Below, one piece after another: positions 16,875 to 26,100 of a stretch of DNA of 64,000 nt (the stretch's first letter is position 1; every line of letters starts with the position of its first letter). Below the pieces are notes generated by a model. That model was not told where the DNA came from. It saw only the letters and a program-made list of their open reading frames with translations, and searched no databases. The DNA is from M3007 sp031425155 (GTDB lineage Bacteria > Bacteroidota > Bacteroidia > Chitinophagales > Saprospiraceae): assembly GCA_031425155.1 (NCBI GenBank), contig JANPIV010000022.1:1-64000 (forward strand), given 5' to 3'. Position numbers and translations under genes: made by a program.

Positions 16875-18020
16875 TTACAGTTTCAAGGTATGAATCAACC
16901 AGTTGACTGGTTTTTCAAAGTAACCCAACCAGCCCACGGTGCGCATCAGAAAGGGAAATTGCGTCACGAGCCGCAGCACCAGTGCATTGCGGGAAAGTTC
17001 CACCCCGATGCCGCGCCGAATGGCCAGGTCATAAGCTTGTAGTTTGGCCGCCGAAAAATCATTGTCTATAAAACACTGCCGGGCATGTTGCGCAGCCAGT
17101 ACGCCGCTGGTCATCGCGTGGTCAATGCCGTGTCCCTGCAAAGGATCCACCAATGCCGCCGCATCGCCACAGAGCAAATAGCGCGGCCCGGACATCGCGA
17201 CCCGGCCCGTATGCAGCGGTAGCGCGAAGCCTTGCACCGCCCCCAGCCGTTCCGCACCTTGCAGCCGGGCGGCGAGTTCCGGGGCGTATTCGGGCAATTG
17301 GTCCAGTATCGTCCGCAGTTTGATTTTCTTTTGGGCCGCCGCTTTTTTCAACATGCCAAAACCCACATTGGCCATGCCGTCGGCCAGCGGGAAGATCCAT
17401 AAATATCCGGGCAGCAATTTTGGCAGGAAATGCAGTTCATTTTCGCCCGCTGTCATCCCGCTCACGCCCCGGTAATAAGCGCGAATGGCTACACAGTTGT
17501 TACGATCATCCAGGTCCACGCCGCCCAATTGGCGGGAGACGGTCGAGTAAGCCCCATCGCAGCCCACCACCATCGCCGCAGAAATAGTGGTGCCGTCTTT
17601 AAACCGGCATTGCAAACCGTTTTCGTCAGTGGTGATGGTTTGCAACTGCTTGTTTTCCAGGATATTAGTATCGGTTTCTTTTTTGACCAGTTCCATCAGG
17701 CATTGGTCGAAATCCAGCCGCGCGGCATTGTAACTATAATTTACCCAACGCACACCCAGCGAGCGACGGCCCGGCACAAACATCCGCGCACTTTGGATTT
17801 GCGCATCCGCGCTCCATTGGCGCATGGCTTGGCCCCAGGCGGGTGACAGACGATCCATTACTTTGAAAGCCGGGCTGGGAATAGCATCGCCGCAAATTTT
17901 ATCGCGCGGGAAAGCCTCTTTTTCCAAAATGGCTACCCGCAGCCCGCTGCCATGCAGGGCCAGGGCGCAAGCGCAGCCCGCTGGCCCGCCGCCAATGATT
18001 GCAATATCAAATGTGGTCAA
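16875..18020 (-). CDS. Geranylgeranyl-reductase-family FAD oxidoreductase
   Basis: The N-terminal FAD-binding motif is IIGGGPAGCACALAL (GGGPAG at 10-15), followed by the family segment FPRDKICGDAIPSP and a second FAD motif near LLCGDAAALVDPLQGHGID. The 381-residue length fits geranylgeranyl reductase-like flavoproteins, which saturate isoprenoid chains such as menaquinone tails or lipids. The true substrate is unknown. A polyprenyl synthase is encoded near 36 kb but not beside it. The gene lies beyond the fusA terminator and has ATGTGGTC-type repeats in its leader. Confidence 0.88.
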   Translation of the reverse strand: MTTFDIAIIGGGPAGCACALALHGSGLRVAILEKEAFPRDKICGDAIPSPAFKVMDRLSPAWGQAMRQWSADAQIQSARMFVPGRRSLGVRWVNYSYNAARLDFDQCLMELVKKETDTNILENKQLQTITTDENGLQCRFKDGTTISAAMVVGCDGAYSTVSRQLGGVDLDDRNNCVAIRAYYRGVSGMTAGENELHFLPKLLPGYLWIFPLADGMANVGFGMLKKAAAQKKIKLRTILDQLPEYAPELAARLQGAERLGAVQGFALPLHTGRVAMSGPRYLLCGDAAALVDPLQGHGIDHAMTSGVLAAQHARQCFIDNDFSAAKLQAYDLAIRRGIGVELSRNALVLRLVTQFPFLMRTVGWLGYFEKPVNWLIHTLKL

Positions 18021-18062
18021 GGTATTAATGTGGTCAATTTTTTAATGTGGTCAATGTGCCGA
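18018..18062. repeat. ATGTGGTCAA-type interspersed repeat, copy 1
   Basis: The word AATGTGGTCAA occurs twice here, in the leader of the flavoprotein gene. Related words recur at 18176-18206 and 21146-21196, always in gaps of the fusA/rpsG/rpsL neighbourhood. Confidence 0.4.
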
Positions 18063-18133
18063 TGGGCTCGGTTATACTCGACAGAACACTAAGATTTGTT
18101 TTACGGCGGCGAAAGATCGGAACTTTCATACAT

Positions 18134-18167
18134 AAAAAAATCCCGCTCCGGTAAAACCGAAGCGGGA
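18134..18167 (-). terminator. Intrinsic terminator of the rpsL-rpsG-fusA cluster
   Basis: A 12-bp stem with one mismatch (TCCCGCTCCGGT / ACCGAAGCGGGA) and an AAA loop is followed on the minus strand by U7, about 40 bp past the fusA stop codon. Confidence 0.85.
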
Positions 18168-18207
18168 CAAACATTTATTGCATTGGTCACATTGACCACA
18201 TTTACAT

Positions 18208-20337
18208 TTACTTACCGCCTTTGGCTTTCGCGATCACCTGTTCGGCAATAGCATTTGGCGCAGCAGCGTAGTGGCTGAATTCCATCGTGGAAGCAGCGCG
18301 ACCGGAAGTCAGGGTACGCAACTGGGTCACGTAGCCAAACATTTCCGCCAACGGTACTTCGGCCTGAATAGCCACCGCGCCACCCATCCGGGTTTCCTGG
18401 CCTTTCGGCAGACCGCGACGACGGTTCAAGTCACCAATGACCGGCCCGGTATATTCTTCCGGCGTGATCACTTCGAGTTTCATGATCGGCTCCATGATCT
18501 GCGGTTTGCATTTCGGAGCAGCCTCGCGGAAACCTTCCTTGGCGCACAATTCAAACGCAATTGGCTTCGAGTCAACGGCGTGCATACCACCATCGGTAAC
18601 GCGCACTTTCATCGAATCAATGTTGTAACCAGCCAGCACACCATTGTTCATCATCTGGGTGAAACCGTCGGCGATAGGCTTTTGATAGTTTTTATCAATT
18701 GCACCACCCACGATAGACCACACGAATTGCAATTTTTTCTTGCCGTTCTTGAAGTCGTCCGATTCCAGGAATTCTTCGTCGGCAGGGCCAAGTTCAAATT
18801 CCATATCGGCGAAGAGACCCGAACCACCCGATTGCTTTTTCAAGCGCTCGCGGTGTTCCACTGTTTTGGTCAACGCCTCTTTATAGTTCACCTGGGGCGC
18901 ACCCTGGTTACATTCCACTTTGAATTCGCGACGCAGACGGTCCACGATGATTTCCAAGTGCAACTCACCCATACCGGAAATAACCGTTTGATTGGTGTCG
19001 TCGTCGTATTTCACCCGGAAGGTTGGATCTTCCTCGGCCAGTTTATTGAGCGCCATGCCCAATTTGTCGAGGTCTTTCTGCGTCTTTGGTTCGATAGCCA
19101 GACCAATTACCGGCTCCGGGAACACCATAGATTCCAAGATAATCGGGTTGTCCATATCACACAGCGTATCGCCGGTGCGAATATCCTTGAAACCGACCGC
19201 AGCGGCGATGTCGCCCGCTTCGATGCTGTCAATAGGGTTTTGCTTGTTGGCGTGCATCTGATACAGACGGCTGATCCGCTCCTTATCACCCGTGCGGGTG
19301 TTCAGGACGTAGGAACCAGCGTCCAATTTGCCGGAATAGCAACGTATGAAGCACAGACGGCCCACGAACGGATCGGTAGCGATCTTGAACGCCAAAGCGG
19401 CAAATGGCTCAGTCACCGATGGTTTGCGGCTCACTTCGGCTTCCGTTCTTGGATTGGTGCCTTTTACGGCTTCAATATCCATTGGCGAAGGCAGGAAGTA
19501 ACACACGGCATCCAAACAGGCTTGTACGCCTTTGTTCTTGAAAGCCGAACCACACATGACCGGGGTCATTTTCATGTCGCAAACGGCAGCACGGACGGCA
19601 GCGCGCATTTCTTCCACCGTGATGGAATCCGGATCGTCGAAGAATTTTTCGAGCAGCGCGTCATCATAAGCCGCGACTTCCTCGATCAGCACCTGGCGAT
19701 TTTCAGCCACGATTTCCTTCAGATCTTCCGGGATCGGAATGGTTTTGAAAGTCATGCCATGATCGGCTTCGTTCCAAACTACGGCCTGGTTGGTCACCAG
19801 ATCCACCACACCCGTAAAGTGATGCTCATTGCCAATGGGGACCTGCAATGGAATTGCGTTGGCACCCAATTTGGCTTTCATGTCCTTCACGCACATGAAA
19901 AAGTCAGCACCGGCACGGTCCATCTTGTTGATGAACGCAATACGTGGCACCTTATAGTTATCGGCCAGGCGCCAGTTCGTTTCCGATTGTGGCTCTACAC
20001 CGTCCACTGCCGAAAAAAGAAACACCAAACCATCCAGTACACGCAGCGAACGGTTCACCTCTACGGTGAAATCCACGTGACCTGGCGTGTCAATGATGTT
20101 GAAATCATATAATTGGCCGTCCACTGCCCACTGGCATTTGGTGGCTGCCGAAGTGATCGTGATACCACGCTCTTGCTCCTGCTCCATCCAGTCCATCGTG
20201 GCGGCACCTTCGTGCACTTCCCCGATCTTGTGGTTCACGCCCGTGTAGTAAAGAATACGCTCGGTAGTAGTGGTTTTACCAGCGTCGATGTGCGCGGCAA
20301 TCCCGATGTTGCGGGTAAACCGGAGGTCCGTTGCCAT
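18208..20337 (-). CDS. fusA: Elongation factor G
   Basis: This 709-residue GTPase has the P-loop AHIDAGKT at 15-22, the switch regions RGITITSAAT and DTPGHVDFTVEV and the NKMD guanine motif, followed by domains II-V, all in the normal EF-G order. EF-G moves tRNAs and mRNA through the ribosome after each peptide bond and helps recycle ribosomes. It is the last gene of the rpsL-rpsG-fusA cluster; 288 bp separate it from rpsG. No tuf gene follows; a terminator does. Confidence 0.98.
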   Translation of the reverse strand: MATDLRFTRNIGIAAHIDAGKTTTTERILYYTGVNHKIGEVHEGAATMDWMEQEQERGITITSAATKCQWAVDGQLYDFNIIDTPGHVDFTVEVNRSLRVLDGLVFLFSAVDGVEPQSETNWRLADNYKVPRIAFINKMDRAGADFFMCVKDMKAKLGANAIPLQVPIGNEHHFTGVVDLVTNQAVVWNEADHGMTFKTIPIPEDLKEIVAENRQVLIEEVAAYDDALLEKFFDDPDSITVEEMRAAVRAAVCDMKMTPVMCGSAFKNKGVQACLDAVCYFLPSPMDIEAVKGTNPRTEAEVSRKPSVTEPFAALAFKIATDPFVGRLCFIRCYSGKLDAGSYVLNTRTGDKERISRLYQMHANKQNPIDSIEAGDIAAAVGFKDIRTGDTLCDMDNPIILESMVFPEPVIGLAIEPKTQKDLDKLGMALNKLAEEDPTFRVKYDDDTNQTVISGMGELHLEIIVDRLRREFKVECNQGAPQVNYKEALTKTVEHRERLKKQSGGSGLFADMEFELGPADEEFLESDDFKNGKKKLQFVWSIVGGAIDKNYQKPIADGFTQMMNNGVLAGYNIDSMKVRVTDGGMHAVDSKPIAFELCAKEGFREAAPKCKPQIMEPIMKLEVITPEEYTGPVIGDLNRRRGLPKGQETRMGGAVAIQAEVPLAEMFGYVTQLRTLTSGRAASTMEFSHYAAAPNAIAEQVIAKAKGGK

Positions 20338-20625
20338 GAATTTTTTAAATTAATAATTGGGTGAATGAAATTTTTGCACTGAAATCAGTACCTCACCAGT
20401 TGTACAAAACAAAGTACCGTCAGTCAAATAAAAAATGTCGTCCTGTCAATAATTATTTTGACAAAATGGCATTTGGCAATTTAAAAGTTTCGAAAAATCA
20501 AATGGTGTTTTTCCAAAACAGGGCTTTTTAAAAGCCAATACCGCCGAAAATTGTCTGGTGCTGCGCTGAAAGCGAAACACCGGGCAATCTCGACGGTACG
20601 AGTGAGGCTCTGGCGTTGCGGACGC

Positions 20626-21093
20626 TTAGGTACGGAAGTGGGCGAAAGCACGGTTGGCCTCGGCCATTTTGTGCGTGTCTTCGCGTTTCTTCACTGCGCT
20701 ACCTTCGCCTTTGCTGGCGGCGACGATTTCAGCGGCAAGTTTCTCGGCCATGCCTTTACCGCTGCGGGCGCGGGCATATTTGATCATCCACTTCATGCCG
20801 ATGGAGATTTTCCGGCTGGCCGGTAGTTCCGTCGGGATTTGGAAAGTAGAACCACCGACCCGGCGGCTGCGTACTTCCACTTGTGGCATGACGTTGTTGA
20901 GGGCTTTTTTCCAGACTTGCAACTCGTCCTCGTTGGTGCGGCTTTTCACGAGGTCCATAGCGTCGTAGAAAATACCAAATGCAACGCTCTTCTTGCCTTC
21001 CCACATCAGGTTGTTGACAAAACGGGTCACCATTGTGTCATTGAACCTGGCGTCGGCAGCCAATACTCGAGGTTTCGGTTTGTGCTTACGCAT
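20626..21093 (-). CDS. rpsG: 30S ribosomal protein S7
   Basis: The 155-residue protein has the S7 signature near DPRFNDTMVTRFVN-like residues 14-28 (here DARFNDTMVTRFVNNLM) and a basic C-terminal tail. S7 binds the 3' major domain of 16S rRNA and starts assembly of the small-subunit head. It lies between rpsL and fusA in the conserved order, though the gap to rpsL (106 bp) is wide and filled with ATGATGAA-type repeats. Confidence 0.98.
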   Translation of the reverse strand: MRKHKPKPRVLAADARFNDTMVTRFVNNLMWEGKKSVAFGIFYDAMDLVKSRTNEDELQVWKKALNNVMPQVEVRSRRVGGSTFQIPTELPASRKISIGMKWMIKYARARSGKGMAEKLAAEIVAASKGEGSAVKKREDTHKMAEANRAFAHFRT

Positions 21094-21099
21094 TTGTAA

Positions 21100-21198
21100 T
21101 TAATGATGAATGATGAATGATGAATCAAATGAGGCCAATATGATGAATGAGGTCAATGTGCCACATTAGCACATTGGTCTCATTGGCCACATTTAATC
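21100..21198. repeat. Repeat-filled rpsL-rpsG spacer
   Basis: The spacer starts with tandem ATGATGA words and continues into a palindromic segment in which GGTCAATGTG faces CACATTGGTC. It resembles the repeats at 18018-18062 and 18176-18206. Confidence 0.5.
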
Positions 21199-21199
21199 T

Positions 21200-21574
21200 T
21201 TATTTTTTCGGACGCTTCGAGCCGTATTTCGAGCGGCTTTTCTTGCGATTGTTCACACCGGCGGTATCCAGAGCGCCACGCACGATGGTGTAACGCACAC
21301 CAGGCAGGTCTTTTACGCGACCACCACGCACCAGCACAATGGAGTGCTCCTGCAGGTTGTGGCCTTCACCGGGGATGTAGCAAATTACTTCCAGGCCATT
21401 AGTCATACGCACTTTGGCTACTTTACGCAGCGCAGAGTTAGGCTTCTTTGGTGTGGTGGTATAAACACGGGTACACACGCCACGGCGTTGCGGGCAGCCC
21501 GCCAAGGCGCGGCTTTTGCTCGCGTATTCGACCTTCTCGCGGCTGTTACGTACAAGTTGATTAATGGTAGGCAT
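21200..21574 (-). CDS. rpsL: 30S ribosomal protein S12
   Basis: The 124-residue protein shows the S12 signatures TTPKKPNSALRKVAKV and PGEGHNLQEHS, with the conserved KDLPGVRY loop. The lysine pair at the TPKKP site is the wild-type, streptomycin-sensitive form. S12 forms part of the decoding centre. It is the first gene of the cluster, with a consensus promoter 87 bp upstream. Confidence 0.98.
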   Translation of the reverse strand: MPTINQLVRNSREKVEYASKSRALAGCPQRRGVCTRVYTTTPKKPNSALRKVAKVRMTNGLEVICYIPGEGHNLQEHSIVLVRGGRVKDLPGVRYTIVRGALDTAGVNNRKKSRSKYGSKRPKK

Positions 21575-21660
21575 ACTGTTCGGAAACTATAAAATTAGAT
21601 AACTCGTTCAAAATCAATGGAAAAATGGCCAAAAAGGCACAGCTTTTCCGAAAGCGAACG

Positions 21661-21692
21661 CAAAGATACTCGCAGTAGGCGGAAATTTCCAA
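21661..21692 (-). promoter_or_regulatory. Promoter of the rpsL-rpsG-fusA cluster
   Basis: On the minus strand TTG (21690-21692) and a perfect TATCTTTG (21661-21668) are 21 nt apart, 87 bp before the rpsL start. Confidence 0.7.
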
Positions 21693-21730
21693 ACTACGTT
21701 TAAAATTTCTGTTAAAGATTGGAAAGTTTG

Positions 21731-22801
21731 CTAAAAGAAGTCTTTCAGATTGGTCCCTAAACCAATATGGAAGACGCCACCGGCCAGATGGTACGACCCA
21801 TAACCCACATCGAGGCGAAAGCGGCTGACCTTGATACCCACGCCGCCGGAAAAACCGGCCAGGCTGCGGTAGTTGCGCACGGATAGTTCTTTTTTGCGCA
21901 GGTGGTTGTAGCCGACGCGCAGCCGGAAGGATTCGTTGCGGCCCAGCAGAAACTCGCCGTTGAAAATAAAATGCCGGAAGAAATTGTCTATTCCTCCATT
22001 GCCTTTATTATCTTTTGCCGTCGCGTCGCCGAACAGCAGCACCTCGTCATCCTGGGCGTTGGGGTCGTCGTAGCGCATATCCCACTGCTGTAAATGATGG
22101 GCGATCACGCTGAACCGGAACGGCAAATAGCGCAGTTGCTTGCTAAAACCCACCTGGAGGTCGTAGGGCAAATCCTCGCGCACACCATCGTAGGCAGCGA
22201 GTTCCCCCCCGACATTGCGCAGCACGAGGGCCAGACTGAGGCGTTTGGCGGTGTCGGCGTAGAGCAGCCCGGCGTCGGCGGCCAGGGCGGAGGCTTTGTA
22301 AATATCCAGCACAGAGAAGGCTACGCGGGCATTCAGGCCGATGGAAATACGCGGCGTGAGTGGCCGGGCTGCACCAATGGTCACGGCGGTTTCGGAGGCG
22401 TGTACATCGCCGGTGATGTTACCCAACTCGTCGGCCTGCTTGATGTCGCCGTAGTTCATATATTGCACGGCGGCGTGCATGGTGAAGCCGATTTTGGGTA
22501 AATGCTGGGCATAGGCCACATAGCCATGCTGTATATCGCTCAGAAAAAAATTGTGGTTGAAAGCCAGCCGACCACTCATGCTGGGGTTTAGTGCCGCCGG
22601 ATTTTGCGCCGCAAAGGTTACGTCATCGTCTTTGACCGAAATCTGGGTGCCGCCCAACGCCGTGATACGCGCCGAGGGTGACAGGGTCATGAATTTGAAG
22701 ACCTGTTGCCCGCCAGTGACCTGGGCGCAAAGTGCGCCGGTGTACAACACTGTGCTGAAAAGAAGAAAGGCGTATTTTGGTGTAATTGTTCGTGGCATCA
22801 C
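21731..22801 (-). CDS. porQ: Type IX secretion system protein PorQ
   Basis: A signal peptide (ending near GALCAQ) is followed by a 330-residue outer-membrane beta-barrel with the PorQ/PorV start VFKFMTLSPSARITALGG and DDDVTFAAQNPAALN. PorQ is an outer-membrane T9SS component involved in releasing and anchoring cargo proteins together with PorU, PorV and PorZ. The barrel strands alternate with short turns and the protein ends in an aromatic residue (DFF), as outer-membrane barrels do. It stands alone; the nearby CHU_C and type A cargo would be its clients. Confidence 0.88.
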   Translation of the reverse strand: MMPRTITPKYAFLLFSTVLYTGALCAQVTGGQQVFKFMTLSPSARITALGGTQISVKDDDVTFAAQNPAALNPSMSGRLAFNHNFFLSDIQHGYVAYAQHLPKIGFTMHAAVQYMNYGDIKQADELGNITGDVHASETAVTIGAARPLTPRISIGLNARVAFSVLDIYKASALAADAGLLYADTAKRLSLALVLRNVGGELAAYDGVREDLPYDLQVGFSKQLRYLPFRFSVIAHHLQQWDMRYDDPNAQDDEVLLFGDATAKDNKGNGGIDNFFRHFIFNGEFLLGRNESFRLRVGYNHLRKKELSVRNYRSLAGFSGGVGIKVSRFRLDVGYGSYHLAGGVFHIGLGTNLKDFF

Positions 22802-23063
22802 CGCTGGTTTTGATTCGCAAAGGTTGACGACGAAAGGCGGTTTATGGCTGCCTGTGGGGAAATAAAAAAATGCAGCTCGTTTGCATACGCCATATTAAGG
22901 AGGAGGCATACAGACGCTTTGACCGTTCCCTCGCAAAACACTGCCGTTTGCCCTGAATAAGGTAGGACTCACACATTGGGCGACTAAAAGGTAGGATGGT
23001 ATGGCGGAGCAGGTTTACCTTGCCACCGCTATCAAATTTTCTTATCATTTTAAACTCCTTTTT

Positions 23064-23128
23064 ATGCGACACCGCACCCAACTTCTTACCCCCCCCGTAA
23101 TTTAATTGTTTTTTGCCTGTTCTTTTTG
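23064..23128 (+). other. Out-of-frame signal-peptide start with a C8 tract
   Basis: An ATG at 23064 opens the reading MRHRTQLLTPPV and hits a TAA at 23103-23105. The run of eight C at 23089-23096 lies in between. One more C would put this ATG in frame with the downstream metallopeptidase, giving a signal peptide whose core is NLIVFCLFFLVNAG. Either the tract varies in length (phase variation) or the assembly has lost one C. Confidence 0.65.
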
Positions 23129-26100
23129 GTGAATGCTGGTCTCTTAAAGGGGCAGCCGTTTTCCTGCCCACAGACCGGAGGATTTCCTGCCCGCTTTAAC
23201 ATTGCGATTGTCATGACCCAAAGCTATTTGGATCAATTTCCTACGCAGGCAGCTGCCCGTGACCATGCGGAAACAAAAATCAGGGCTGGTATGCAGGTAC
23301 TGCAAACTTTAATTACTAACAATCAGTACCAGTATCAACTTGATCTGTTCTTTATATCATCTTGGGTGGTACCGACAACGATTCCTGGTTCATCAAATCC
23401 AGATGCAGACCCAGGAGGTTATATAACCGATGTGAGAATAGCCTTTAATGCTCAATTTCCCTGTGTTCGTCAAGACGGATTGGTTATACTGCGGAACGGC
23501 AGTGCCCATGGTCATGGGTCCAACGGCGTGGGTGGGGTTTTATTAGGCAATGGATTCATCAATGGGGCTAATCGGGCTGCCCATGAGCTAGGTCACTTGA
23601 TTGGGTTAGTTCACTGTTGTCCCCCCTGCCCTGATTGTGCTCCTACCGAATGTGGTCTTTGTGAAGCTTCCGTTATGTGTTCTAGTAATACGCAAGAATT
23701 TTTTAAGCAGAGTTGTGAAATTAAGGCTATGAATAATGAGGTTATGAGTGCCGGGAACTGCTCCCATCTGTTAGATGTGCAAACTCCCTTACCGGATAAT
23801 TTCACTTGCCCTATTATTCCCGTCCCGGCGGTCTCCATCATATCCGATCAACCATATTTACTGGAAGCATCTAAGGGCTGCACACCAGACCGCAGTTTGT
23901 CCATGTATCAGGTAAGTATTTTTAATAGCACCGGTCAAACCATCAACGATGCCAAAATAGAAGTGCGCTATAACAATAAGGTGTATGATGTGGATTTGAA
24001 CACGATGAATATGGATTTTAATCATGATGCACCAGTTAGCGGTTCCTCTGAGCTTAAAGCATTGACTATCTGGGACAACGGATTACAGCAAACTTTTAGC
24101 CTTACTCCCCAGGAAACCAAGATATTTTATTTTAAAATTCTGTATCAACCGGACGCAGGTTTCCAGCCCATCAATTCTAATGCACAAGTAGAGGCAAGGC
24201 TTACCTATACCGGCGGCAGTTTGATAACCAGAAAGTCTTCGCCACAACCTATGAAGATAGTCAGCGGTTCAGGAGACTGGTTTTTTGATATTCAAAGACC
24301 CGTTTTTGTTAGTGAAAATGCAATTATAACTGCTCCAGGCAATGTTGAACTAGCCATTCAATCCCCCTTCATTTTAGTCGCCAGTGGTAAATCCATACAA
24401 GTCGGAGATGGAGAAGTCGTTAAGACTACGCAGTATGCCACGACCATAGCGGGCTGTAATAATATGTGGGCAGGCTTCACGATGGGTACCAATTCCAGAC
24501 TGGAAATAGATAATATGACCATTAAAGACGCTCAAAAAGCCATTGAAGCCCGCCGGGGGACAGTCCTGAAAGTCATCAACTCTCGCTTCTACAACAATAA
24601 CTACGGTATATTTACAGGTGGCAGCACCACTACGGGTGCTTACAATATTACCTTGGCCGGCAACGAATTTGGTACCTTAGCCAGCGGATTACGTCCTGCT
24701 TATACTGGCCAGTCCCCAGTGCCTAATGGGAACAAAGGCTTTGCGGGCATCTATGCCAATATGAACAATACGGCAAATATGCTATATCCCCTCAATATCA
24801 TAGCCGATCCCAATACCGGTAATACCAACCGTTTTTTCAACCTTAAATACGGGATTCTCAGTTATAGCAGTATCCTAATGGTAAAAGACGCGGAATTTTC
24901 TGACATTGCGGTGGGGCCTGGCGGGAGTGGTTATCCGGGGCCGGGCATTACCGGGCGGGCTATCTATGCACAAAACAGCACATTGGTGGTAGATGGTGCA
25001 GATTTCCTTAGCCCCAAAGTGCGCTTTTCCAATTGCGGTGTAGGGGTAGAAACCGAGAACTGTAAGTTGACTACCGCCTTCACCAAAATGGACCACATGG
25101 GCACCGGTGTATCGGTGCTGAGTGCAACTAATCGAAGCACCAGCATTTATTCCAATACGATCCAGGCAGAAAAATATGGTATCAAGGTGGATAATACGAG
25201 TGGGTTGGCAGTGAGGGTGGGCTTCAATGTCTTGAATATAACCGATATGTTCACGAACATACCACCCCTCAAAGGTGGTGTAGGTATTGATCTGGCGAAC
25301 TGCACTACGCCTTACCAGCAACTGAACGCTTATAATAATACTGTCAATGTCATAGACGGTATTGCGGGGATAAGATTGCGCAACAACACCAATGTTTGGG
25401 CCTACGACAACGACGCAACACTGAGCAACAGCTCCCTGCGCAGCAACTATGGTTTGCTCTTGGAAGCGGGCAACAGTAACCTGTTCTCCTGCAACCGGAC
25501 AAACGTCACTGGCACGGGCAGTGGCAGCAGCGGCCTGTACCTGTTGCATGCCGATCGCTCGGCCCTGCTTTGCAACACTGCCCAGGCGGGTGGCTATGGC
25601 CTGCACTTTGAGGGTGCCCTGACCGGGGAGGCCAGCAGCGATATAGCCGCCAACACCATGTCAGAGAATGCCATCGGTCTGTACTATGGCGAAGGAGCGA
25701 TCACCGGGCCGCAGACTCACCGGGGCAATAAATGGAGGAATACCGGAGCACAGCACGCGGGAGGAGCGACTTTAGCTCCACAATCGCTCTACACAGTGGA
25801 TGCTGCTGAAAATCCATTATTCTTTCCAAATATCGTAATTCCAACAGAATGGTTCGATAATTTACCTAATCCAGGCACTGCCCCTTCTTGCCCTACCTCC
25901 AACTGCATTCCTATACGCCCCAATCCCAAAGCAGACATGGATCGCAAGATCGCCAAAGGTGAGTTGTTGGCTGGTGACTATACGGCTGCTACCAACTGGC
26001 TGGCGCAACGCCGATTGCTGACCCGGTTGATCACCGAAGGAAATCCTTATCCCAACGACCGCGACTTCGATGGTTTTCTGCAAACGGCCCAGGGAAGCGG

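Noticed and set aside
18271..20112. Long open frame on the plus strand opposite fusA
   Set aside because: It lies entirely antisense to elongation factor G and its residue pattern is that of a codon-bias shadow.
22842..23171. Minus-strand gene of ~109 residues upstream of porQ
   Set aside because: It overlaps the start and C-tract of the metallopeptidase gene and has no recognisable features.
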